In this document: one piece after another, positions 8,562-15,587 of the stretch | Layout: each line of letters starts with the position of its first letter | Position numbering within the stretch: the first letter of the stretch is position 1 | Assembly: GCA_002368865.1 (NCBI GenBank) | Contig: DFDT01000091.1 | Span: forward strand, 1-22,892 | Length of the DNA: 22,892 bases | From: Lachnospiraceae bacterium UBA3821 | GTDB taxonomy: Bacteria > Bacillota > Clostridia > Lachnospirales > Lachnospiraceae | Direction: 5' to 3' | The notes under the pieces: model-generated | Told to the model about the DNA's origin: nothing | Database searches by the model: none | The model's input: only the letters and a program-made list of their open reading frames with translations | Position numbers and translations under genes: made by a program

Positions 8562-10139
8562 TTAGATACCGTTATTTGTCAAGCCCTGCTCATCAAGCAC
8601 CTGCATCACTACTTCGCGGACAACCTTGCGCAGCGCCTCGTCTGCCGCCTTCTTCTCAGCTGCTTCCTGCTCAGCTCTCTCCTTGGCCCGTCTCTCTTCT
8701 GCCGCCGCATGGATCTCTCGGTTTTTCTTGGCTTGGATCACAACCAGTACAATGGTAATCGCCAACAAGATCAACTGCGGAACAATGGTCTGCACGCAGG
8801 GATAAATGCCCAACACATCCAAAAAGTCATTGGTAGGAATCCATGCCACCCACGCCGGAGAAGTCATGGTGATCAGATCAGCCTCGATCAGCTCCTTGAT
8901 GCCGGCACCCAGGAACGAGATGGACATAATGTACATCAAAATGCTGGTTGCCAGGAAAAACGGCTTGGTGGGAATCCGCAGGCTCAGGTAGTGAATCGCC
9001 AGATATACAAACGCCAGCACCACAAAGCCAACAATCAACCCAATCCATACCGCATGAATATTCTCGTCACTCATAAGCGGCTGGAAGAACAGCACCACCT
9101 CAGCGCCCTCGCGGAACACAGCCAAAAAAGCAGTAAAGCCCAATGCAAAGAAGCTCCCTTTTGCCGAAGAAGTCTCCGCCTTATCTTTGATATAGGACAC
9201 CCACGCGTCCGTCTCGGACTTGGAGAACATCCAGTTGCTGACATAGTACAGCACGCATACAGCAAGCAATGCTGTGATACCTTCTATCATTTCCTGGGAG
9301 GCTGTATTGGCAAGCTTGATTGCCGACAACAGCCAAGCCAAACCAAAGCTCATCACGATACCAAGTACCGAGCCGATATAAACCGGGCGGAGCGTTTTCT
9401 TTCTCCTCTCTTCGTCCTCACCCGCACCTTTATGCAAATATGCGATGATCGCGCCCACGATCAAAATCGCTTCCAAGCCTTCTCGCAGGATAATTCCGAA
9501 ACATGCGATAAAGGTCGCCATCGCTGCGGATCGCTGTGCCGTGGTGCTTCCCGATCCGGAATTGCCTGCGCCCGCATTATCAGATGTGTTGCCATCAGAA
9601 CCGCCTGAGCTTTCGGAATCCCCGGAAACGCCGTCCAGCTGGTTCGCATCCGCCCTGAGCATCTGTTCCAGTAAATCCACCTGCGCGGTGAAATCCTCTA
9701 ACGTACCGTTCTTCTTTGCAACAGACTTGCACGCAGAAAACTGCAACTCCATCTCCGTTTTTCTGGAACCGGAGATATAGCCCATGGCAATGCGTTCAAA
9801 TCCTGTCGTCTCATAATATCCATAGTAAGCGTCGCTGACCGCTTTGTATGCTGCCTGGGTATCCCCTGCTGCATAAAGCTCTTTGCCCCGATCCAGTACC
9901 GCGTCCATGGCATCCACCACTTCATTCCAGGTCCACGCATAATCCTCCGGCTTATCTGACGCCGCCTGATACTCTTTCCACTTTGCTATGTATCCGTCTG
10001 CTGCGTTTACCTGCATCAACGGAGCAGTCAATAATGCCGCTGCCATCAGGACAATGAGCGCGCAGCTCTTAATTCTTCCAATATGATTTCCGTTCCATCT
10101 CTTTTTCATGTTTGTTTCAACGACCTCGATTTCTGTCAC
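8562..10139 (-). CDS. FTR1-family iron permease with extracytoplasmic N-terminal domain
   Basis: Iron permease of the FTR1/EfeU/FetM family, 525 residues from GTG 10139, with GAGG 8 bases ahead. An in-frame ATG at 10109 would start the signal peptide directly (MKKRW) but has a poorer ribosome binding site. Order: signal peptide to about residue 46, a helical extracytoplasmic domain (47-170) with RKTEMELQFS, a Ser/Gly/Asn-rich linker (171-203), then seven or so membrane helices. The two iron-conducting REXXE motifs are REGLE (219-223) and REGAE (343-347). A charged Ala/Glu/Lys-rich coiled coil of about 50 residues ends the protein in the cytoplasm. Family members import iron, often after oxidation or reduction at the outer face. 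It overlaps the regulator unit closely (3-base gap) and heads the p19-type gene set. Confidence 0.93.
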   Translation of the reverse strand: MTEIEVVETNMKKRWNGNHIGRIKSCALIVLMAAALLTAPLMQVNAADGYIAKWKEYQAASDKPEDYAWTWNEVVDAMDAVLDRGKELYAAGDTQAAYKAVSDAYYGYYETTGFERIAMGYISGSRKTEMELQFSACKSVAKKNGTLEDFTAQVDLLEQMLRADANQLDGVSGDSESSGGSDGNTSDNAGAGNSGSGSTTAQRSAAMATFIACFGIILREGLEAILIVGAIIAYLHKGAGEDEERRKKTLRPVYIGSVLGIVMSFGLAWLLSAIKLANTASQEMIEGITALLAVCVLYYVSNWMFSKSETDAWVSYIKDKAETSSAKGSFFALGFTAFLAVFREGAEVVLFFQPLMSDENIHAVWIGLIVGFVVLAFVYLAIHYLSLRIPTKPFFLATSILMYIMSISFLGAGIKELIEADLITMTSPAWVAWIPTNDFLDVLGIYPCVQTIVPQLILLAITIVLVVIQAKKNREIHAAAEERRAKERAEQEAAEKKAADEALRKVVREVVMQVLDEQGLTNNGI

Positions 10140-10142
10140 GCT

Positions 10143-10577
10143 TTACGCCTCTTCACACGCGCAGGGGATAATGACAACACTCTGTATTTTTTGACTGTCT
10201 ATGTACCCGCATTTCTTTAAGCCTTCCCGTATAACCTCGTTCCAGGCATTTGCTGCCAACTCAATCTTGAAACCGTCATCCAGCTCTACCTGACATGCTT
10301 TTTCCACTCCGCATTCCTCACCGCATGCAATGCGATACATATTCCTGCGGTTGATGGCTCCCACATCTTCCAACGTGTTGATCATGCGGTAAACCGTAGC
10401 TGCCCCGATGTTTTTATCCCGCTTGGATGCCTTGTAAAAGATCTCTTTACAGTTCGAACAGTTTCCCTCCAGGATTATATCCAGTAACATCAGGCGCTGC
10501 TTGGTTATTCTGCAGCCCCGATCCTTCATTTTTTGTACAATGATGTCTTTCTGCATATTAATTATCATCTTTTCCAT
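10143..10577 (-). CDS. Fur-family transcriptional regulator lacking histidine ligands
   Basis: About 144 residues. The winged-helix part is recognisable: RGCRITKQRLMLLDIIL followed by the recognition-helix motif GAATVYRMINTLEDVGAI. After the wing, the His-rich metal-binding segment and C-terminal CxxC typical of Fur, PerR and Zur are not seen. From the chosen start the protein contains no histidine at all but nine cysteines (RGC, NCSNC, IACGEEC, KAC, KKC, CAC near the end). The effector is therefore probably not read by the usual His/Asp site. Start: ATG 10577 lies directly after AAGGGGA; ATG 10568 is an alternative with wider spacing, and upstream TTG/ATG codons are possible. First gene of the operon, 3 bases before FTR1, so probably an autoregulated controller of iron uptake. 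Confidence 0.82.
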   Translation of the reverse strand: MEKMIINMQKDIIVQKMKDRGCRITKQRLMLLDIILEGNCSNCKEIFYKASKRDKNIGAATVYRMINTLEDVGAINRRNMYRIACGEECGVEKACQVELDDGFKIELAANAWNEVIREGLKKCGYIDSQKIQSVVIIPCACEEA

Positions 10578-10633
10578 GTCCCCTTGTCTTAAAATGATCA
10601 TTCTATGCAAGCACCTATAAGCTATGAATTTTA

Positions 10634-10695
10634 ACAGTTACTTTTCTTCAATGACAGTTAGTATAGTCTAACTGCTATTAGAAGTCAATAACTGT
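10634..10695. promoter_or_regulatory. Symmetric four-half-site operator over the iron operon promoter
   Basis: Central perfect palindrome CAGTTAG-TATAGT-CTAACTG at 10655-10674. Outer copies of the same half-site lie exactly 20 bases away on each side: ACAGTTA at 10634-10640 and TAACTGT at 10689-10695. All four half-sites are symmetric about 10664.5. The central pair covers the -10 element, the distal pair flanks the -35 and the early transcribed region. The inner TTAG...CTAA core looks more like DtxR/IdeR-type operators than a Fur box, so the binding protein may be the Fur-like product or a DtxR-type regulator encoded elsewhere. Confidence 0.75.
10660..10688 (-). promoter_or_regulatory. Sigma-A promoter of the iron-uptake operon
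   Basis: On the minus strand, TTGACT (10688-10683) and TATACT (10665-10660) are separated by exactly 17 bases, close to consensus. Transcription would start near 10653, giving a leader of about 75 bases before the regulator start. The -10 lies inside the central operator palindrome, so binding there should repress. Confidence 0.8.
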
Positions 10696-10732
10696 CTTTG
10701 ATAAATTTTCTCATTATCCGCGCTATGTTCCC

Positions 10733-10790
10733 ATAACAAAAACAAAGCGGCACCAAGGCTCTGCCTATCGCAGATAACCTTGCTACCGCT
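10733..10790 (-). terminator. Intrinsic terminator after the anti-sigma gene
   Basis: Arms AGCGGCACCAAGG (10746-10758) and CCTTGCTACCGCT (10778-10790) pair with one mismatch and one G-U. A small inner stem (TATC-GATA) lies in the loop, and the minus-strand transcript continues into TTTGTTTTTGTT. It lies 10 bases beyond the anti-sigma stop codon and separates that operon from the iron operon promoter. Confidence 0.75.
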
Positions 10791-10800
10791 CTGTTACGGA

Positions 10801-12336
10801 TCAGTCCGCAACTGTTATATAAAAGAACCGCAATGCCTCCGGTACGCTCCTGAAATCCAAACCGTTCTCATCCACCGCGACATCGTCAAACGACTTTGCA
10901 AACACCAGTCTGCCGTCCGGCAACACAAAGAACTGCGCGCCCTCCCATTGGAGCGGAGCCTCATACATCTGCATGATCCTCACCGCCTGCTCATCGCCCA
11001 AGTTGTAGGTATATACGCCTTCAACCGACCAGAACACAAAATCTGTTTTTTCCCCTCTCTCCATATTACCCAGATTCAAAACCTGCTCCGGAATGACATG
11101 TTCCGCCACTTCCTCATACCCCGCCTGACTGTTTGGATCAAACCGGATCAATATGGTATTCTTGGGATGCGTCTTCAGATATTCTTCCAATTCCGCAGGG
11201 TCATATATGTTGGGACGTTTTTCCAAAGTGGCAAGGTAGACCGCCCCATCCTTTCCGCAGCACAATTCGTGCTGGTTGGTCATACTGTATCGGTCAGGCA
11301 GCTGTATGCGACGCACTTCCTGCCCCTGTCCGTCCAGTATATAGACCATATCATGAACCACCACATACAGATTTCCGTTTTGGTCCACCGCTATATTGCC
11401 TCCGGGAAGCCATTCCGGTGCCTGCTCAAACACCACCTTGCCGTCACGATCCAAATGCAGCAGTTTGCCCAGGTGAAGTATGTCTTCTCCCTCTGGAATG
11501 TGCTGTTCCAACAACACATATAGACCGCCATCCATGTCTTCGGCCATCTCATGCACACTCATTCCTCCAAAGTCATATGTGACAAACTCCTCCGACGCAC
11601 CGCTTTCGATCCTCATTTTATCAATCCGGTTTGTGCCCGCGAGATAAAAACAGTCTGTCCCAAGAGCTATCTCTCCCACCTCCCGATCGCCCTCATAAGC
11701 GATGATCTGATCTCCGTCCGCCTCCGGCGCCTGGGGCTGCCAATCCGGATAATCCTCTCTGCCACCGGAAGCCACCTGCTCGATGACCTCATCCAGACTA
11801 TACTCCCACTTATGCTGCAGGTCGATCAACTCCAATAACTCCTCATCTGTCAGCTCCTCCTCCGGCAGCATATAGGTGGATCTGGATGCCAAAAGCCCGA
11901 TTCCCTCACCGGTATAGTCCTCCGCTTTTTCCAGATAAGCGGCGCTGCCCTCCGGGTAACGCCCCGCCGTTTCATACTCCACATTTAACTGCTTGTACCT
12001 CTCCCACTCTGTTTCCCGCAAGCGCCTGTTCATCTGCATGGAATCACCCTGCGCTCCCCAGATATAATGCTCCTCGATCTCTGTCTGATCCATCTGCGCC
12101 ATGCGCTCCTTATAAGACACAAACGCACCGTACGCAGTGACACCGCTCACCAGCAAAAATACGGTCGCTGCCATGGGAATCGCAAATTTTGAAAGGGCTG
12201 TACTTTTACGAAAGACTCCCTTATCGCCCGTCTTCTGCCCCTCTATCGCATCTAACGCATCCATCACCGAATTATGAAACACTTCCGGTACTTCTTCAAA
12301 TTCCGGAACATGATATAATTGCTCCTTCTCTTTCAT
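10801..12336 (-). CDS. Membrane-bound anti-sigma factor candidate with extracytoplasmic sensor domain
   Basis: 511 residues. A cytoplasmic N-terminus of about 50 residues is followed by one membrane helix (about 51-72) and a large outer domain. The first part of the outer domain (about 75-200) is charged and helical. The rest (about 210-511) has repeated strands with DxxGxLYV-like motifs (DGGLYVLLE, QNGNLYVVV, KDGAVYLAT) that suggest a beta-propeller. No zinc HxxxCxxC anti-sigma motif is present. It is named mainly by context: its start lies 17 bases after an ECF sigma factor gene, with GAGGAGG ahead. Such pairs hold the sigma factor at the membrane until a signal arrives. The ligand is unknown. 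No relation to the iron operon downstream is implied, as a terminator intervenes. Confidence 0.72.
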   Translation of the reverse strand: MKEKEQLYHVPEFEEVPEVFHNSVMDALDAIEGQKTGDKGVFRKSTALSKFAIPMAATVFLLVSGVTAYGAFVSYKERMAQMDQTEIEEHYIWGAQGDSMQMNRRLRETEWERYKQLNVEYETAGRYPEGSAAYLEKAEDYTGEGIGLLASRSTYMLPEEELTDEELLELIDLQHKWEYSLDEVIEQVASGGREDYPDWQPQAPEADGDQIIAYEGDREVGEIALGTDCFYLAGTNRIDKMRIESGASEEFVTYDFGGMSVHEMAEDMDGGLYVLLEQHIPEGEDILHLGKLLHLDRDGKVVFEQAPEWLPGGNIAVDQNGNLYVVVHDMVYILDGQGQEVRRIQLPDRYSMTNQHELCCGKDGAVYLATLEKRPNIYDPAELEEYLKTHPKNTILIRFDPNSQAGYEEVAEHVIPEQVLNLGNMERGEKTDFVFWSVEGVYTYNLGDEQAVRIMQMYEAPLQWEGAQFFVLPDGRLVFAKSFDDVAVDENGLDFRSVPEALRFFYITVAD

Positions 12337-12353
12337 ATTTTCTGCCTCCTCTC

Positions 12354-12851
12354 CTATTCTTCCAAAAGTCTGCGCAGTTCCCGTCGTCCGCGCAGCAGCC
12401 GTTGTTTCACTGCATTCTCCGAAACCTTCAGGATATCCGCCGTTTCCTTTACTGAGTATCCCTGTATATAGTGCAGCACCACCGGCATGCGATAGTGCTC
12501 CCTTAACTGCATTAAACTTTCATATACTTCAGAATACTCTGTCTTCTTTCTGCTTTCTTCAAATCCGTTCGCTTCCCGATACGCATTTTCATACATGGTA
12601 TCCTGCGGATCATCCGGTATTTCGCGCATCTGCCTTCGCCTGATCTGATAGCATTCATTGATCAAAATCCGCGTCAGCCATGTCTTAAAAAACGCTTCAT
12701 TGCGCAGCGTATACAGTTTCGTGTATGCCGCCAGAATTGCACTCTGCACTGCATCCGCACAATCGGCGTCATTTGACAGGATACTTTTTGCCGTACCGTA
12801 CAGCTGCTTTTCCGCGGCAAGCACCTGCTCGGTAAACGTTACCTTATCCAT
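12354..12851 (-). CDS. ECF-family RNA polymerase sigma factor
   Basis: 165 residues with the two-domain layout of extracytoplasmic-function sigma factors. Region 2 spans about 8-75, including DADCADAVQSAILAAY (the usual D-A-E/D-D motif) and FKTWLTRILINECYQ. After a short acidic linker, region 4 (about 108-162) carries the helix-turn-helix GYSVKETADILKVSENAVKQRLLRGR. Regions 1.1 and 3 are absent, as normal for the class. AGGAGG lies 6 bases before the ATG. It heads a two-gene unit with the anti-sigma gene and is probably autoregulated from the ECF-like promoter upstream. Target genes are not identifiable from the window. Confidence 0.92.
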   Translation of the reverse strand: MDKVTFTEQVLAAEKQLYGTAKSILSNDADCADAVQSAILAAYTKLYTLRNEAFFKTWLTRILINECYQIRRRQMREIPDDPQDTMYENAYREANGFEESRKKTEYSEVYESLMQLREHYRMPVVLHYIQGYSVKETADILKVSENAVKQRLLRGRRELRRLLEE

Positions 12852-12877
12852 TTGGTCCCTCCTTTGTCTGTTTACTG

Positions 12878-12910
12878 ATTAGATGCAGCAGGGCATCAAG
12901 AGGTGACAAC
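12878..12910 (-). promoter_or_regulatory. Candidate autoregulated ECF promoter
   Basis: On the minus strand GTTGTCACC (12910-12902) and CATCTAAT (12885-12878) are separated by 16 bases, close to the AAC-type -35 and CGTCTA-type -10 pair seen ahead of many Firmicute ECF sigma genes. It ends 26 bases before the sigma start codon. No good sigma-A alternative is seen at this position, apart from TTGTCA with a poor -10. Confidence 0.5.
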
Positions 12911-12925
12911 TTTTTTATATTATAA

Positions 12926-12957
12926 ACAAAAAACACGAAGCAGTTGTCTGCTCCGTG
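12926..12957 (-). terminator. Intrinsic terminator of the tocopherol cyclase-like/azlCD/Dabb operon
   Basis: CACGAAGCAG (12934-12943), loop TTGT, CTGCTCCGTG (12948-12957): a 10-bp stem with one G-U pair. On the minus strand it is followed by TTTTTTG. It starts 12 bases after the Dabb stop codon, so it closes that operon before the sigma-factor promoter. Confidence 0.88.
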
Positions 12958-12968
12958 CTCCTCAACTA

Positions 12969-13271
12969 TCAGATCCGATAATCCATACATACCCGACTGG
13001 CCGTGAACGGTCGGACTTTCATATCCGCCACCTCTACATGCGCGGAGTGCACGGCATAATTCTTCAAAGCTTCTTCCGTTTCAAAGGTGGAATCCAGCAT
13101 CAGATCACAATTGGAGCTGGGCAACGGATCTATGTTGACAGCAATGTCCACAAGACCTTCTATTTTTCCTTTCAGCCCTTCCAAACCTGCCTTGATCTCC
13201 TTCTTGATCTGCTCCTTTTCATCGGCAGAATAAGAATCCTTCAATGTCCAAAGTATTACATGCTTTACCAT
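12969..13271 (-). CDS. Dabb-family (stress-responsive A/B barrel) protein
   Basis: 100-residue cytoplasmic protein. The opening MVKHVILWTLKD, the central helix with EGLKGKIEGL and the DLMLDSTFETEEALKNY segment match the dimeric alpha/beta-barrel Dabb domain over its full usual length. Members of this fold include small stress-induced proteins and a few cyclases or decarboxylases, so the exact activity is open. GGGAGG precedes the ATG. It follows azlD by 33 bases and is the last gene before a strong terminator. Confidence 0.85.
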   Translation of the reverse strand: MVKHVILWTLKDSYSADEKEQIKKEIKAGLEGLKGKIEGLVDIAVNIDPLPSSNCDLMLDSTFETEEALKNYAVHSAHVEVADMKVRPFTASRVCMDYRI

Positions 13272-13304
13272 ATCTTTTATCCTCCCTGTTTTATTCTCAT
13301 ACTA

Positions 13305-13637
13305 CTACACAAATATCAACTGTACCATGACCATATATGCAACCGTGCCGACGACCACACTTAAAATTGTATTTCGCTTCCACAGATAAGATCCGGTCAC
13401 GACAGCCAACGCTAAAATTTCAGGCAACGCATGGGGTGCCTCCAGCACAGACACATCTTTCAAGCAATATACGATCAATAGACCCATAGCCGTATAAGGC
13501 ACTACTCTTCCGAGATACATAATATAGTCCGGCACCTTTTTCCCTTGTCCGAAGATCAGAACCGGCAGGATCCTGGTTGCCAGAGTAGCCAATCCCATGA
13601 CCAGAATAATGATCATGGCGTGATTATAATCTGCCAT
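13305..13637 (-). CDS. azlD: AzlD-family branched-chain amino acid export subunit
   Basis: 110-residue membrane protein with four predicted helices, matching the small AzlD subunit. The ATG at 13637 has GGAGG 8 bases ahead; an earlier in-frame start would overlap that site. It overlaps the end of azlC by 14 bases, the usual coupling for this pair. AzlCD exports branched-chain amino acids and analogues in Bacillus subtilis; the substrate here is not shown by sequence. Confidence 0.85.
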   Translation of the reverse strand: MADYNHAMIIILVMGLATLATRILPVLIFGQGKKVPDYIMYLGRVVPYTAMGLLIVYCLKDVSVLEAPHALPEILALAVVTGSYLWKRNTILSVVVGTVAYMVMVQLIFV

Positions 13638-14349
13638 CTTTCGCACCTCCGGTCTCCTCAATCTTCCCGCGCATTACACTCAGAACCGCAATGATAATGA
13701 TCATGGCCGGTATCAGGAACAGATCCCTCGCAAACAGTAAACGACATGCAAGGGTGGCCGTCAATCCGAGTATCGCCGGTATATGACATCTGGAATCAAT
13801 CCATTGCTGTATAAATACCGTTGTGAACAATGCCGTCATCGCAAAATCAATTCCGGTGGAATCAAATTCCAACACCGTTCCCAATAGGCCACCCAAAAAG
13901 GAGCCCAATACCCACGACACCTGATCAAACAGTGTGACCAGCAATCGATATGCACTGACATTGACCTCCGCCGGGCCGTCATCCTTACTGAGCATAGCAT
14001 AGGTTTCATCGCACAGTGCATAATAGAGATACCACTTTCTCTTCCCTTCGTCCCGATAGCGTCCGATCATCGATATACTGAAGAAAATATGCCTCGCCGC
14101 CACCATCAGAGCCGTGATCGCAGCCATGACAACAGAGCCGGCACGCAACATCGTCACACTGACAAACTGCACCGTTCCGCTGAATATAATGATACCGGAC
14201 AGCAGTGACCAGACCGGGCCATATCCATGTTCCTGCATTAAAATTCCGTATCCCGCACCCAATATCAAAAAGGTTACCATGATCGGGAGTGAGGTCCGCA
14301 ACGCTGCTATCACATCTTTTCCCGATATTTTAATATGTCTCCGTTCCAT
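13624..14349 (-). CDS. azlC: AzlC-family branched-chain amino acid permease
   Basis: 241-residue membrane protein, the normal AzlC length. ATG 14349 is chosen because the upstream in-frame extension (to 14511) overlaps the preceding gene and is not hydrophobic. Seen: GAGYGILMQEHG near the N-terminus, SGTVQFVSVTML, AARHIFFSISM and YYALCDETYAM, all typical of AzlC. It works with AzlD as an export pair. The gap from the preceding tocopherol cyclase-like gene is 16 bases, with a weak GAGAG ribosome binding site. Confidence 0.9.
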   Translation of the reverse strand: MERRHIKISGKDVIAALRTSLPIMVTFLILGAGYGILMQEHGYGPVWSLLSGIIIFSGTVQFVSVTMLRAGSVVMAAITALMVAARHIFFSISMIGRYRDEGKRKWYLYYALCDETYAMLSKDDGPAEVNVSAYRLLVTLFDQVSWVLGSFLGGLLGTVLEFDSTGIDFAMTALFTTVFIQQWIDSRCHIPAILGLTATLACRLLFARDLFLIPAMIIIIAVLSVMRGKIEETGGAKDGRL

Positions 14350-14365
14350 AACATTCTCTCGATTC

Positions 14366-15484
14366 TCAGCAGTATTCCCCATATTCGCAGCCGATGTTTT
14401 CGCATCGCATCTTATCAACCAGCTTTCCCTTGTGATAAAGGCTGATCGTACCGCTTCCGTTGCCTCCGTTCCACAGCCGATTGTGTCGCTTCGCTCCGTC
14501 CGGTGCCTCATAATTGATCAACAGCATGTCTTTCTTCCTGCAGGAGATCTCACAGATCATCTTGTTGGTCCATGTGCGCTGCTCCACATACCACAGAATC
14601 TGTTCATCCGTTTCACTGCACTCAAATTTCGTCCTGGTGTTCGTCCAAAACTTAGAGAAATTAAATTCATATGCTTTTCCTTCATACCAGAACGCAGAAA
14701 GAAGCTTTCTTGGCAAAGCGATCGGTCCCACTTTCGGGCAGCCCCCGCCGATATCAAACACACTGTTGTTTAACTTCTCCCCACTGATCAGACTGGTCAG
14801 ATGGTTTGAAGACAGCCATACCCAGGGAGATGTAAAATCCTTCCCCCAGTTTTTATCCGCATATCCGTAGCAGTCTTCCGGATTCACACGATATTTTTCC
14901 CCGTTCCAGATCACGTATCCGGAATAGGCAGTTTTCATCCCCTCCGCATGCCAGAACATCTCAAAAGCCTGAAGATTTCTGAACAGCTTTCCGGCTCCGT
15001 AGCCCACGTTAAAGGCCACCTGCTTATCGATCGTAAGCCGCCAGCTCATCTCCCCGCTCTGACACATCATTTCCGGATGTGCAAGGGCTTCCTCTTTCGT
15101 CACACAGATACGACCCTGCGTGCGTTTCTCCGTCACAAAACAATCCTCCGCGCGAATGCCAAACGGCGTCCCCTTGCGCAGCCTGACCTTTTTCCACCCG
15201 AAAAAGCGATGCAGCTGTGCAGCGTCTTCTCCCCATGCTCCGGCTTTCACCATCAGATAGGACGGGAGCTTTCCCCTTTCTCTGTTCGCTTTCGACTGCC
15301 CAAGCACCGCCTCATTCCCGCCATAAGCCGGATTACAAAGGAAGAACTCAATAAAAAATGCCTTTGCCTGACCGGTCTTCTCATGGTACCCTGTAAAAGA
15401 ATGCCACCACCAATCATATCCCTTCTTTGCCTGCGCTCCGACCAGCTGAAAGCTGTCTCTCGTAATGTCAGATTGATTAAACAT
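14366..15484 (-). CDS. Tocopherol cyclase-like protein
   Basis: 372 residues from ATG 15484, with GGAAGG 7 bases ahead. A longer reading frame to 15637 runs into the insertion sequence and is rejected. Seen: GYDWWWHSFTGYH near the N-terminus, repeated Trp-rich strands, and the YADKNWGKDF motif in the C-terminal half that marks the tocopherol cyclase-like fold (AttH/tocopherol cyclase lipocalin-type beta barrels). No signal peptide is seen. An anaerobic Firmicute does not make tocopherol, so the substrate is probably another prenyl or lipid compound, or none. It leads an apparent operon with azlC, azlD and the Dabb gene. An insertion sequence ends only 33 bases upstream of its start, so its original promoter has probably been replaced. 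Confidence 0.7.
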   Translation of the reverse strand: MFNQSDITRDSFQLVGAQAKKGYDWWWHSFTGYHEKTGQAKAFFIEFFLCNPAYGGNEAVLGQSKANRERGKLPSYLMVKAGAWGEDAAQLHRFFGWKKVRLRKGTPFGIRAEDCFVTEKRTQGRICVTKEEALAHPEMMCQSGEMSWRLTIDKQVAFNVGYGAGKLFRNLQAFEMFWHAEGMKTAYSGYVIWNGEKYRVNPEDCYGYADKNWGKDFTSPWVWLSSNHLTSLISGEKLNNSVFDIGGGCPKVGPIALPRKLLSAFWYEGKAYEFNFSKFWTNTRTKFECSETDEQILWYVEQRTWTNKMICEISCRKKDMLLINYEAPDGAKRHNRLWNGGNGSGTISLYHKGKLVDKMRCENIGCEYGEYC

Positions 15485-15517
15485 GCCTTTGCCTTCCTGT
15501 TGTATATAAAATAATAC

Positions 15518-15534
15518 CTCAAACTTCCCATAAG
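15518..15534 (+). repeat. Left terminal inverted repeat of the insertion sequence
   Basis: CTCAAACTTCCCATAAG, the exact reverse complement of 17169-17185. Homology stops on both sides of the 17 bases, which defines the outer boundary of the element. Confidence 0.85.
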
Positions 15535-15578
15535 ATTTTGCACAGCAAACTCTTGCAACTATTGACATCTGCACATAA

Positions 15579-15584
15579 ATTATA
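15579..15584 (-). promoter_or_regulatory. Candidate outward promoter at the left end of the insertion sequence
   Basis: Minus-strand TGTTATAAT is an extended -10 (TGN-TATAAT) inside the element and points out toward the tocopherol cyclase-like gene. A -35 is not convincing. If used, the leader would be about 88 bases. Confidence 0.35.
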
Positions 15585-15587
15585 ACA

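Noticed and set aside
7692..9608. Very long plus-strand open frame of 638 codons
   Set aside because: It runs antisense across three well-identified genes (DUF2318 end, P19, FTR1), which have signal peptides and metal-site motifs; the frame is a by-product of their codon use.
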